Source of the DNA: Flammula alnicola
Lineage: Eukaryota; Basidiomycota; Agaricomycetes; Agaricales; Strophariaceae
Assembly: GCA_015499995.1 (NCBI GenBank)
Contig: JADNRV010000209.1
Coordinates: 1 to 64,000, forward strand
DNA length: 64,000 bases
Direction of reading: 5' to 3'
The translations under genes were made by a program, and so were the position numbers. The notes under the pieces were generated by a model. That model was not told the DNA's origin and ran no database searches. It was given only the letters and a program-made list of their open reading frames with translations. Below, in pieces: positions 42,363 through 54,248 of the stretch; within the stretch, counting starts at the first letter, position 1, and each line of letters begins with the position of its first letter.

Positions 42363-44543
42363 ATGTCAATACCAATGTCAATACCACCCCAACCGGGTCC
42401 TCGTATTGCCGTGCGAAGCATCGGCCCTCATCCCTCCAAGTCCCCTGAACTATCATATTCTTGCCACTTCTGGACAAATCATCTGAGGACAACACTCTTC
42501 GACGCACAACTCGCAATGAAAGTAAACTCATTTTTTGGAAGCGAACAACTGCTATTTTGGATTGAAATCCTCAGTTTGCTCAAGACAATCAATGGATGTG
42601 CGCATGCGCTTTCGTCCGTCATTCAGTGGGTGAAGGTGCGTAAATCCCCCAGGTGTCAAGGGCGTGCAATCATTTATGGGTGCTGGTTGTCATTCCAGGG
42701 ACATGCAGAGAGTGAGGATATCTCAGCTAGTGCAGCTGATGCGCAAAGATTTGTTCGACAATTTGGTGGCGCCATCTCCCTTAGTACCCCACACCTATAT
42801 GTGTCTGCAGTGCCATTTTCACCGGAAAGGTCGATCATGTCGATGAAGTTTGCTCCAGAGTTTACCCGAACACTTCAAGTTGCTGTTGGCCGAGAGCTGA
42901 CCTGGCCATTGCTTCAGGGTGCACTGGGTGGACACACCAACAAGGTTACATCAGTCACATTCTCGGGGGATGGGAAGTGCATCGTGTCAGGTTCTGGTGA
43001 CAAGGCAATCTGCATTTGGGATGCCGAGACCGGCGAGCAGCTGGGCGCGCCTCTCATTGGGCACACCAGCTGGGTTTTTTGAGTTGCATTCTCGGGAGAT
43101 GGGAAGCACATTGTGTCAGGTTCTGGTGACAAGACAATCTGCATTTGGGATGCCGAGACCGGCGAGCAGCTGGGTGCGCCTCTCAAGGGTCACACTGCCC
43201 TTGTTTATTCAGTCGCATTCTCAGGGGATGGGAAGCGCATCGTGTCAGGTTCTTTCGACAACACAATCCGCATGTGGGATGCCGAGACCGGCGACCAACT
43301 GTGCGCACCTCTCAAGGGGCACACCGGCGGGGTTAATTCAGTCGCATTCTCGGGGGATGGGAAGCACATTGTGTCAGGTTCTTTCGACAACACAATCCGC
43401 GTGTGGGATGCTGAGACCGGCGAGCAGCTGGGTGTGCCTCTCGATGGGCACACCGGCTGGGTTTTTTCAGTTGCATTCTCACGAGATGGGAAGCGCATAG
43501 TGTCAGGTTCTGAAGACAAGACAATCCGCATTTGGGATGCCGAGATCGGTGAGCAGCTGGGCACGCCTCTCAAGGGACATACCAGCTGGGTTAATTCAGT
43601 CGTGTTCTCGGGGGATGGGAAGCACATTGTGTCAGGTTCTGGTGACAAGACAATCTGCATTTGGGATGCTGAGACCGGCAAGCAGTTGGGTGCACCTCTC
43701 AAGGGACACACCGGCAGGGTTAATTCAGTCGCATTCTCGGGGGATGGGAAGTGCATCGTGTCAGGTTCTTTCAACAACACAATCCGCATGTGGGATGCCG
43801 AGACCGGCGACCAACTGTGCGCACCTCTCAAGGGGCACACCGGCGGGGTTAATTCAGTCGCATTCTCGGGGGATGGGAAGCGCATCGTGTCAGGTTCTTT
43901 CGACAACACAATCCGCGTGTGGGATGCTGAGACCGGCGAGCAGCTGGGTGTGCCTCTCGATGGGCACACCAGCTGGGTTTTTTCAGTTGCATTCTCACGA
44001 GACGGGAAGCGCATAGTGTCAGGTTCTGAAGACAAGACAATCCGCATTTGGGATGCCGAGATCGGTGAGCAGCTGGGTGTGCCTCTCAATTGGCACACCG
44101 GCTGGGTTTTTTCAGTTGCATTCTCACGAGATGGGAAGCGCATAGTGTCAGGTTCTGAAGACAAGACAATCTGCATTTGGGATGCTGAGACCGGCAAGCA
44201 GTTGGGTGCACCTCTCGAGGGACACACCGGCAGGGTTAATTCAGTCGCGTTCTCGGGGGATGGAAAGCGCATTGTGTCAGGTTCTGAAGACAACACAATC
44301 CGCATGTGGGATGCCGAGACCGGCGACCAACTGTGCGCACCTCTCAAGGGGCACACCGGCGGGGTTAATTCAGTCGCATTCTTGGGGGATGGGAAGTGCC
44401 TCGTGTCAGGTTCTTTAGACAACACAATCCGCGTGTGGGATGCCAAGCCTGGTGAGCAGCTGGGCGCACCTCTCGAAGGGCACACCGATGAGCTAATTCA
44501 ATTGCATTCTCAGGGGATGGGAAACAACATCAGCAAACCTTGA
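42363..44543 (+). pseudogene. NACHT-WD40-type protein, WD40 half with internal stop
   Basis: Exon 1 (42363-42635) and exon 2 (from 42699) join in frame. The linker (HFWTNHLRTTLF, LFWIEILSLLK, then MKFAPEFTRTLQVAVGRELT) is the segment usually found between the NACHT region and the WD40 propeller in Agaricomycete NLR-like proteins; here the NACHT domain is missing. From 42930 there are twelve WD40 repeats of exactly 43 codons (129 bp), each a variant of GHTxxVxSVAFSGDGKxIVSGS followed by an IRxWDAETGEQLGAPL-type strand, plus a thirteenth that is frameshifted after GHTDE. In repeat 2 the expected serine codon TCA is TGA (43080-43082), which stops the frame. From 43083 the array stays open to 44543. 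The missing domain, internal stop and terminal frameshift indicate a broken gene, though the open 476-residue part could still be translated from an internal start. Confidence 0.85.
42930..44540 (+). repeat. 129-bp tandem repeat encoding WD40 units, with four-unit higher-order period
   Basis: Units begin at 42930 and then every 129 bp (43059, 43188 and so on to 44478). Side-chain patterns recur every four units: units 3, 7 and 11 end DQLCAPLK; units 4 and 8 end EQLGVPLD; units 5 and 9 carry DAEIGEQLG; units 6 and 10 carry GKQLGAPL. This implies duplication of a 516-bp block. Confidence 0.9.
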
Positions 44544-46780
44544 TTTTTCCCATAGCCTGTCATAGTGTTCCTTTTGCGGCCATAGTATCCCATAGTGCCA
44601 TAGCAATGACAGGGCGCTACGTAGCACTTTAGCATGCTATGCCCCTTACTCAAATATCTATACAGTCGTTTCCAGTATCGTAAGATTGACTACAGAGCAT
44701 TATAATAAGAGGCTCTCGCCAAGTAAACAAATTCATGCAACGCGCATATGCTCATGTCCTATCACGTGAGATGTTGATGTCCGCAAATAGAAATTTGTGG
44801 ACTCAAACGAAATTCAATCTTTCCTTCTCCCACCATGCACCAGTCCACCGTCAAAGTTGCCCACCAACTTCCACAACATCCTAGAGTGCCATTCACCTCA
44901 TCCTCCGTTGTACTCTACCCTGTCTGTCGCCATCCCCCTTACACCTTGGTTAACACCCAATAACGTCTCAGTGAAGATCAACATCGTTGCTTCTCCTGTC
45001 AGGCAAATACCACCCGTCACCGCGCCATTGCATGGCAAAGGTACGACTAAGGCTCGTACTCATCGCCTCAGTTCCTGCTGACGCCCCATTTAACCCCAGA
45101 TTCCTGCCATGCAACCATATCTCTCGGTACATGGTACGTGTTCTCCTCTCCTCCTCGCCCTCGAAGACCTTGCGCTGTTGTTATCGACCATAGGATAGGT
45201 TTTGAGGCATAGACGGATGAAGAAGGATGAGAATTGGTGTGCGTAAGGTTCGTTAATGGTCCTGGAGATGGTGTCAAGAACGTCGAAGCCTGACGACGTG
45301 GAGAGCTGAGGTTAGGCCTGCATCCCCCAGCTTGTTCGTATGCCTAGCCAGTGACCCGCAAATCAGCACCGCCCACCTTCGATCGACCGGAGAACTGAAT
45401 TAGCCACCACACGCCCAGTGCATGTCAGCCAATGTATGTTGTCTCTCTCATCACCTCCTCGCACACTGACGACCCAAACTCTCGCCAGTCTCTGCCGGCA
45501 ACGCCGTATCATATCCGACTGGCTGCTGACCACCTCCGTCCAAGCTGCATCTCGTGCCCGTGGCTTGAGACGAAGGCCTCTGCCTCTCGCAGCTGGTTGA
45601 ACAACCCATCGCTGAACCCCTCCCATCACTGTGGACGTGGAGCTCGGCCCCAGCCCACCATGTCGCCCCTACGAAAGCCACGAGGAACCCCAGAAATGCA
45701 CGACAAATGACGGTGGCTTGTCGTCGCTACTGCGGGTCACCGGCAAGCCACACGGCCACCGAATGCAGTGACCCCAAACCTGTTCCCAGTTTTATTCCTC
45801 GCTATAGCATTACTGACAATGGATTGTGTGTAGACCTCGTCAGCCAGTTCACCAGGTCCTTGCGACGCCGATGCCAGGCCCACTCGCTCCACCGCCTACT
45901 GCGTTCGTGCCTGCCCTGCCTCCTGTCCCACGTTTGACGACGGCGCAACAACTCCGTCCTGCAAATATCAACCTCGGTCTTACCGCGACTGCGCAGAAGC
46001 ATGCTGGCAATGCAAACCTGTCGCACAGACATTGGCTCACGCCAGGGGCTTGTCTGAGTCGAGTACCCCGAGCGGAGGGGCACGAGAAGAGGAAGAAGAC
46101 CACCGGGTAAGTGGCAACCCACCCCCTACATTGCTGCTAACCCCCAATATCCACTTTTCATGCAAAAACTGCCCCTCCAGCTACCGAAACAGCGTGACAA
46201 CACCCCCAACATCCCCAAAACAGTGCAGCGGCGACGCGATAGGGCCCGGTGACGAGGGGAGAGCCACCAGGTACATGGGAACCCACTTTGTATGATGTAG
46301 CTAACCCCCAACCCCCGTTTTCAGCAGCAGGCAGGGCTTGAGGCAATTTCCTCGCCCTTTCTCTTCTGCGCTAATGTGTGACGCTCGACACTCAACCGAC
46401 CACTGGCACGGCCCATCTGCACCTAAACGGCCACCGAAGCCAGAACAACACACCAACACCGCACGAACGCACCCGTATCGGTGTTGCTCAGTGGTGCCGC
46501 AATAATGAGCGCGCTGGTGGTCTCGACTGATGTACTAACCCCACGGCTGCCGCGTTGACTATGCAGGCTAGTATTTAAATATGTATTCGGTAGTTCAAAT
46601 ATATTACTACACTGTTAGCTATCATTTAGAGAACTGCAAGTCTAATATGCTATGATTGAGTGCAAAAGGCCCTGCAGAGGAAGCCCAGCATACTGCTGTG
46701 AAGAGATGACGTGATGCTACATAGCAATCCATAGCACGCCATAGTGCCCAGCCCCGTCTATATATAAACGTGAGAACGCT
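44544..46780. other. About 2.2 kb separating the WD40 array from its C-terminal tail
   Basis: I see no supported gene. Both borders are dense in CATAG/CTATG words (44560-44640 and 46695-46830), which suggests the remains of an inserted element with degenerate inverted ends. Inside, two imperfect copies of an ~70-bp segment containing GGAACCCAC or GCAACCCAC and GCTAACCCCCAA lie near 46100-46175 and 46260-46325. Confidence 0.45.
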
Positions 46781-47215
46781 ATGTACAACTACAGATTCGG
46801 TACCCTATGCTATGAGACTATGGCACTATATAGTGCTCGGCAGCACTCTGCCGCGTCCCCCGGGTTTGCTGATGAAGCTGTCCCATATAACCATGGGTAT
46901 GCAATACCCACCAGGACTACTCAGGCCGGGAAGCGAGTGGTGTGCTTCTCCTCACACCCAGAACATGCACTCTCTAATGCGGTTGAACTGTTTATTGATG
47001 CTGGCATGAGTCTTGCCCGTCACAGCATAGATGCTGTAATCATGCGCAGTGATGGATGGATAGTCGGACCACAGGACCGCCTTCTTTTTTGGGTACCGCC
47101 GAGTTACCGTCCGCGGTTCTATCTTCCTAGAGTAATGTTGACTATCCCAAAGGGCATCCAGCTTGATGTCAGCCGTATGGCTCACGGGGGATCATGGCAT
47201 GGTTGTTACGCAAGG
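46781..47215 (+). pseudogene. C-terminal tail of a NACHT-WD40-type protein
   Basis: From about 46900 the frame reads GKRVVCFSSHPEHALSNA, then SDGWIVGPQDRLLFWVPPSY and LDVSRMAHGGSWHGCY. This DGWI-LLFWVPP-SRMAHGxSW block is the usual C-terminal tail that follows the WD40 propeller in Agaricomycete NLR-like proteins. It sits in the same orientation as the WD40 array but 2.2 kb beyond its frameshifted last repeat, so the two probably were one gene. A donor-like GTGAGT follows at about 47216. Confidence 0.8.
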
Positions 47216-47516
47216 TGAGTACTACAATGAAATTGCTTGACACAACTCCTGAGCCTCCATCGTAGGTCCTACTCTCCCCTCCACTGAGGTTTCCGAACGT
47301 TGTAATATATCTTGTGACGTGTGAGAAATAATCATCAATTGTTGATCTTTATCTAAGCGCGTAAGTTCAACAACATCGGTATGAACAATCCTGCTTCACA
47401 TACATACATCTACGCTTTCATCTTGTTTCTCCTCCCAATCCCTCACCTCTCAGGGTAGAGTCAATACCCCTCACTGCGCCCATAGACTGCTCAAAGTCAG
47501 TGAGGATCTTTGCAGT

Positions 47517-48333
47517 GCTCACGCCGGATGTGCAAGTCATGCTGCATCGTGTCACCCTCTCAGGCTGGCTGCAGTCTTCATGCCCACACCTCCTCTCAAA
47601 TCTCCACCAGGCAGCGGAGTAAATTACCCCAGCCTTCCGCGACACCTCAACCTGACGAGCCCCCTCTCGAACCTTCCTTTCTTGCCAAGCTCGTCAACTT
47701 CACCACTCAATTCCCCACCATCCGTTTTCTCGAGAAAGAAAGGCAACGAGACCAAGATGAGCGCGTCCGGGACGCTCTATTTCAGCAGTTCGAGGACGAA
47801 GAGGAACAGGGATACCAGGCCGACTTTGCTGCAGCGCTGGGCGTGCAACAAAACACCCCTCGCCATCTTTCCGCCCTTCCCTCTTCTGCTGGGCTCGTCG
47901 TCGAGCAACAGGTCGACGCAGCTATTATTGCATCACTCCAGGTGCCAAGTTCATCTCCTGTCTCTTCTTCCATCCGCAATGAAGAGAACCGGCCGTACGA
48001 AACTGCTCTCACTGTTCCCTTCATATGCCACACCTGACTCGACACCCCTCTCTCTGCGGCCGGGTCCTCGTCTTCACAATCCACCTTTCCCTTGGCTTCC
48101 ATTCCCATTTCTGGCGTGAGTTCAGCTCCCTCGCGGCATGCCGCCCCTGCTATCTCACGCGCTTCTACCGCTTTACGCTGGTATTTTGGCATGAGGTACT
48201 TTTTTATCAATTCTTCCGTTGTTCACATCTAACAAACATGGATTATCTTTCCAGGATGGGAAGTATGCCAAAATTTGGGCTGTCCATAAGTGTCCGAGAT
48301 GGCCCAAATGGATCTTAAAGGGGTTGGTGGACC
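47517..48333 (+). CDS. Small cysteine-cluster protein with helical C-terminal part
   Basis: The first visible exon follows an acceptor (TTTGCAG, to 47516) and begins CSRRMCKSCCI, then GCSLHAH. This makes a Cx4CxxCC...C..H cluster that probably binds zinc. A proline-rich linker and a charged helix rich in E, R and Q follow (LEKERQRDQDERVRDALFQQ). A later exon gives RFTLVFWHE, and after an intron (about 48196-48253) DGKYAKIWAVHKCPRWPKWI with the stop near 48333. From general familiarity, proteins combining this cysteine cluster with such a WxVxxCPxWPxW ending occur repeatedly in Agaricomycetes without assigned function. The exon junction between about 48030 and 48125 is uncertain, as is the start, which must lie upstream. 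Confidence 0.55.
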
Positions 48334-49330
48334 CATGATATGCATGGCAAGGGGGACAGTGACTGACCTACAACTGACAAGATAGCAAGCGAGCTAGTGC
48401 CCAAACCTGACCACCAGACCCACCTCGCTGAGGAGAAAGGTTGGGGGCAAAACAAGGATATGGGAGGTAGGCGGTATGCTGACATTGCGAGCCAACGAAA
48501 ACGAGGCGAGAAGAGAGCCGGCGAGAGCGAGTCGGGGCAAATGCAAACGACACGAGACAAGGAGAGAAATATTTGGCCAAAGGACCAAGGTCATTTGTCT
48601 CGTTTATCTCTCTCTCCCTCCTCTAGATTGTCTCTCTTGCCTCGTATTCCTTGAAGTAAATTATCTGCGTAATAATGTAGATAATGATGAAATATATTTC
48701 TTTCCTGTGTTACAACGAGGCGCCCAACCACCCTCATGAGACTATCCTTATCGTCAACATATCGCCTTATCAATAGATCCTGCTGTCTGAGCATAATTCG
48801 AAATCCTTACTTTGGATCTAAGAGAAGAATTTTCATAGGCATTATTCTCGACAATATGCTTATTGCACTTCGGAGTTGTGGGGCGCTATTTCTTCCACGT
48901 TGATGTTGAAATGGTATCAGGCATGCGCAGACCTCACACCTGCCTTCCAGACAAAAGATGGAAATGAGGACAGTGTATTAAGCCTTGAATTTCGAGCAAT
49001 TGGCGAGCGCTTTACCTGCATGACGGCTCTATGGAGTCAGGCATTTTTTTACGGCATTATCTCAAGTCTCGAGAACACAGGGACTCAAAAATATGCGATT
49101 TGGAGATGGCTTCAATGAGGCGGGCTTCCTATCGCTCCCTTGTTGTACTCACCGTCTAAGACCCGTCGAATTTAACACTGGGATAGAGAGTCAATTCATA
49201 CTTTAATATTATTATAATCATGGTGATACCTGCGGTATTTCACCCATTAATACATGAGAAAAATGCAAGACGATACCGTATTTACACATTCCGTAAAGAC
49301 TGTATATCGCGAGGGATAATTGAAAGCCTC
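48334..49330. other. No supported gene
   Basis: About 1 kb of purine/pyrimidine-biased sequence with short open frames in all phases. I see no exon chain and no repeat shared with other parts of the window. Confidence 0.4.
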
Positions 49331-51816
49331 TCAAGAAGACCTCCATGGCCCTGGCGCACCAGCCCCTCTGGCGTTGATCCAGTTGTACATGGAGCCATCG
49401 ATGGGGTCTGCGGTAAACCGCCTCCGCGGGCGCAGGTTTTTAAAGTCTTCATCCTCAACGGGGTACTCTGTTGCCTCAAAAGCTGAGAACTATGTTAGAA
49501 ATACCGTACATGATGCAACGATAGCAAACAGAGGACGTACCTTCTTCTATATGATCGAATTCGGAAGTTCCCTCAGGATCATCATCCCACTTGAAATAGG
49601 GATGACAAAGGAGCTCTCGGATTCCGTAGCGCTCGGAGGGATTTGGATTCAAGAGCTGTAGGTTAAAAGTGAGTTCAGCTCAAGGGCAACGTTCATATCA
49701 AATAAGACGCTTACCCCAAAGAGCAATGCGGATGCTACAGGATCAGGTTTGCTTATGCCTTCAGGAAGGCTAGCGTCCCTCTTCTGCTTATCGCTGAAAT
49801 TGTATACCCACGATTCCAGGCTAATTTCCTCGAAGAGGAGCTGGAGATGACATGGAATCAAAACGATGTTAAGCGAATGCGTAAATACACAGTACAAGAA
49901 ACAAAGGCTTACATTGTCGTCGTCGGGTCGCTCCTCCGCAATAAGCATTTCGTAAAAAACGCACCCCAGCGACCAATAATCGACCTCGATCCCATATGAC
50001 TCGCTATACAAGGATTTCTCCGGAGCTATATATCCTATCGTCCCCGTGGAGTCACGGGCGTATGGTTGTTGGAGTTCAAGAGGACGCATTTGTTCCGTAA
50101 CGACACTTCCACCGAAATCGGCGAGCTTGACGTTCCATTTATAGTCAAGGAGAACGTTCTCCGGTTTGAGATCACAATGGATTATTCCAATGCTGTGGAG
50201 TGTCGCAAGCCCTAGCGCCTATGAATTGGAATAAATAATAAGTTTCTACAGAATTTCGCAAGGAAGAAGCACATGATCACGTACGATTTGTGCCATCAGA
50301 CGAGGGACGTGCACGTCCCTATCAAGGCAGGATAATGATGACCTAAGATCGCTCATAGCAAGGGGCTGTAAAGGAGTAAGCGCCTAGAACGCAGAAAGGA
50401 CCGTCATGAACATACCAAGATGAGGCATCTCATATTGCCAAACGATATCGTCGCCTCGCACGTCAGCAAGAAAGCAAATCCCACTTTCTCGTCCTGGTCC
50501 GGCGCCTCTGAAATACGCCTGTACGACTTGATCTCTGCGGAAATTTGGCAAGCGGCCAGCTTCCTATGTCTCTGCTCTGCCATCGTGTCGCCGTCGGTGC
50601 GGGGGTACAAGACTTGGTAAGCCTTCATGACCCATAGGCTCTGCTCCTTCAAACCATATCCGCGACTGTCACGAGGCGCGACGGAACGCACGATCTGCAG
50701 ACCGGAGAGGCCATAATCGTCATCTAATGGCTGCAAGATTCCGACTGGGATAAATGATAAGCGGGGTATTTCGAGGGCGTCTGCGAGCGGGACGTGAATG
50801 GGGAGGGCGATAGGGATGGAGCGAGCACTGAGAACAGGCGGCAAGATGTTATAGAAGGTCTCCAATAACGGGTTGATGGCGCGTAGTCCGTGAATTAAGA
50901 GCTCTTCGTAGTCCGTGACCTCTTCAGATGAGGAGGATTCATCTTTACCCTGGTCTTCATCTTCAGTGGCGTGGCGAGACCACCACCACCGACGATTAAA
51001 AGGGATGAGAGACTCGCAAGACAAATTTGAGGGTGCGGAGAGGCTGAAGCTACTGGCGGAAGAAGCTGTTTCCGGGCGACGGTTTTCCCTTGCGCTGTCG
51101 TCATCATCAGAATGGGCGTCGTCACTGTCGAAGCCAGGCCACCGATCATATTTACGAGGGACGAGGGACCCGCAGGAAAGGTTTGAGGGTGCTAAGAGGC
51201 TGAATTTACTAGCGGAAGAGGCTGTTTGGGCGTGCTGGCCTTCCTCCGCACAACGGTCGTCATCGTCGGAATAGGCATCGAACTCGCTCTCAGACCCATC
51301 CTCGTCGGAACCGTCGACGGAACCACCGATATAAAAGAGGCGTTTGGGTTTGTCGCGGTCTGCGTCGTCTTCCTCGTCATCTGACTCGTACGCTTCCTCG
51401 CCGTCAACGCCGTCAACAAACCGGCTCCTTATTTCAGGGTTGAGGAATAGATAGAGGTAAAGAGGCATGCCGTTGTATGTGAGATCCAGCCCATCCAGCC
51501 CATTAGAGTGGAGACCGGGTTCAGTGTCCAAGTGAGAATTGTCGATGCCACAGCCGTTGTCAGACTCCTGCGACGACACAGATTCAGTCTCATCGCCGGC
51601 CGAGCTTTCATCGTCCCAGTCTTCATCGTCGTCCGAGTATTTTTCTTCGCCCAAGTATTCTTCTTCCTCTTCTTCCTCCTTCTCCGCAACCGCCGTCTCG
51701 CAGAATGCACTCGGCTGATGCACGATTGAACCTGCTTCCTGGGCGTTGAAACATACAAGAGACGCAAGAGCCATCATAATGACTGCCGACTGGCTAAGTG
51801 GCGTTGCGTCTGCCAT
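49331..51816 (-). CDS. Serine/threonine protein kinase with long acidic N-terminus
   Basis: Six exons (51816-50416, 50365-50285, 50218-49913, 49840-49715, 49655-49541, 49482-49331) join in phase to 726 residues. The start at 51816 (MADATPLSQ) fits better than an ATG at 51948. Residues ~50-300 are strongly acidic and serine-rich, probably disordered. The kinase domain fills the C-terminal ~320 residues. The ATP-binding lysine is in LWVMKAYQV, the catalytic loop is HCDLKPENVLL (HCD replaces the usual HRD, keeping the catalytic D, K and N) and the metal-binding loop is ADFGGS. TGTIGYIAPE forms the activation-segment end, with VDYWSLGCVFYEML after it. The C-terminus LNPNPSERYGIRELLCHPYF precedes a tail ending FTADPIDGSMYNWINARG. 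The order and tail recall AGC-like kinases. All catalytic residues except the HRD arginine are present, so it should be active; substrates are unknown. Confidence 0.92.
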
Positions 51817-54248
51817 GGCTATGAGAGTAATTGGTATTGTTGGTAGTTCGCGTTCGGATGAATGGATGAATGAAACGATAAGCCAAGCAATGGGGTGGGG
51901 GATGAGGCGAAATCGACCTGAGCAATACTTGATCAGAGAAAAAATCAACGCGAAAGTTGCAATAGAAGAGATTCCAGAACTATCTTCAGGTCTTTATAGG
52001 ATATCGTTAAGGGGTTCCTAAGGGACGGCACCGCGTGCATCGAGGAGAAAGAACCAACTTCATCATCTAGATTTACCATAAGAGGTATGTGCCACCACGA
52101 ACGACGCGTGAAAGCGGGCCATGTTTGTGGATGTATGGCCTCGTGCATTGTCCGCAGGGCCACAAATACGGTTCAGATGCGAGTGGCCCATTGTTCGTGT
52201 ACGAAGACAGCATTTCTGGAACGCTCAGATGAGAAGTGCACCTGGGCCTTTGACTCCAGCGGGCTATGGATTTGCAGGAAGACGGTTTTCCAGAATTGGA
52301 CGTTCCGGGACCTGGAAATTCTTCCTTGGCCCACTCGTCGTGCATTTTGTATCCAGCCCAGCCCTGAAATATGCAGAAGGCGAGGGAGCAAGCCAGAAAA
52401 CGACCTAGGGACGTCTAAGCAGACGTGGCAGAAACATTCACATAGCAATGAATTGATTACGTGTTTCGAACTTGCGGTTGAGGCCCAGGTTCAACAACGA
52501 GGAGCTTGGTTTTCAGGATAACTCCTACATTCTTCGCATCAATCTCTTTCGTAGTCGATATGAATTCATATTTTACACGTACAGGAGAGCATGTTCTATT
52601 TGGCAGTGTTTCAATTTTCTGACCGTACCGCGTAAATTTTCGGATGCGTTGGAAGAACAGGACCCCCGCACTGCCGGATCATGACTGTCATTACGTGACG
52701 AGTTGACCAACAAATCTACGTAGTATCCAGTGTTTGAGTTTGGCATTCGTGACACAAGAAACTTGGAGGCGAACTTACGACATACTCAGGCTAGGTAACT
52801 GTGTGCATGGCGATCATAGAAGGGTAATACCATGGAGAGATACGTTGAAGCAACACCAAACGATTTCCTCGTACTCAATGGGACAAAGTGTCGACATCAT
52901 CGATGAGATTCTTGGAATAGGCAAACGTTTATTTCAACGCGGTATCAGCTTCACTGAAACTCGAGAAGATGCAACGAAACTGCAGCTGAGAAGTGAGCAG
53001 TGAAAATAGTATCGTCCGCTAGATAGTCGGTGGATGACAGGACGGCGTAAGCATATGAGAGCCTTCAAAAGCAATCATGAAACACGCACGCATTACTTAT
53101 GCCTCGCCAACAAGAACTTCCATCAGCCACGAGAAGTGATGCGCGTCCCTTCGAAGATACCCAGGGACGCGAGAGGTTCTTATCTCGACAAATGCGATTG
53201 AAAGGCGTTCGTCCTCGCCTTAATTGAAGCGGTGAATATTGCTGAACATTGAATGCTGAGTCCAGCCCGATACGAAGTTTTTGGCACACGAATCTGACAG
53301 CATTGGATTTAGTTGCATCAGAACCAAGAATCGGAAGCAGAATAGTGATTGTTATCGCAGGAAGGAGCTAGGAACTTGGGTCCACAAGCTTTACTGAAAT
53401 GTTGCGTTGCACATCGTGGTTAGCTGGAAGTTGACCGGAAGTGTTTTTGAGCTCATCGTCGCGCGTCGGTGGCCGCCAGCCGAGAATATTTTGATATGTT
53501 TGCCAAGAGCCCTGGTCTTGCCTGCCACGAATCATGGTTATCTTCCAACTTTTTCAGAACCTACAAGCAAGCATTATCTGTTCAATCTCCTAGCTTCTTC
53601 TTCGTGAACTTTGGGCCCTAAAGCGCTCACGTTCTCGTTTGTTTTTCTCTGGGATGTCTGACCGAAGATCTCAAACCGTCTCAAACCTGCTCTTCGCAAG
53701 CTCATTGATCTATCTTCGCATATGGCGCATGGGGTTCTAAACATGCACAAGGGCTTTAATGGGATTTTGTATCCCTCAGATTCAATTAAAAGATAAAATA
53801 GGACGGATTTCCGCCCAGCCGGGTCTTACTCATGTCCCATTGGCCTGGATGATGCTTCGACGGCCCGTGCTCGCTTCTTGTACCACTCGCTTCAAGTTCT
53901 TATCTGCTGTATCGCACGAGTCTTATCTCTTTAACAACACACTTATTTATTCTCAGAAATCTGCCTTCGTCCACCTGGAAAATCAATCATCCAACTTCTC
54001 GCACGCGCTCCTCGAGGAACGTCTTAATGTGGTAAAATTACCAAAAGATAGACATCCAACACTCCACTTCTCAGAAGATTTTTTACGAAGCGAAGACGTC
54101 CGATTAACGTTACAATACCTACGGATTTATTCCCGGCCCAACCAGGAGATATCATCTGATGCTTCATGACGGCCCGCCTCATGTTCAGACGGCGGTATAA
54201 ATTCCAAGGAGCGCTCAACGCAAAGTCTGCGCCACCCTCTTGCCCAAA
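51817..54248. other. No supported gene
   Basis: About 2.4 kb. Open frames of 60-145 codons occur on both strands (for example 52087-52521 and 53759-54169) but overlap one another and show no recognisable domain or consistent splice chain. The last ~80 bp should contain the promoter of the gene at 54249. Confidence 0.35.

Noticed and set aside
43205..44485. A 426-codon open frame on the minus strand across the WD40 array
   Set aside because: It is a mirror of the 129-bp repeat: the period is a multiple of three, so an antisense frame without stops is repeated too. The text shows no domain, and the plus strand encodes clear WD40 repeats.
42930..44540. CRISPR-like regular repetition
   Set aside because: The repeats are contiguous coding units of 129 bp without spacers, in a eukaryotic genome.
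51817..54248. Possible genes at 52087-52521 and 53759-54169
   Set aside because: Frames conflict on both strands, and no splice chain, domain text or codon pattern supports either.
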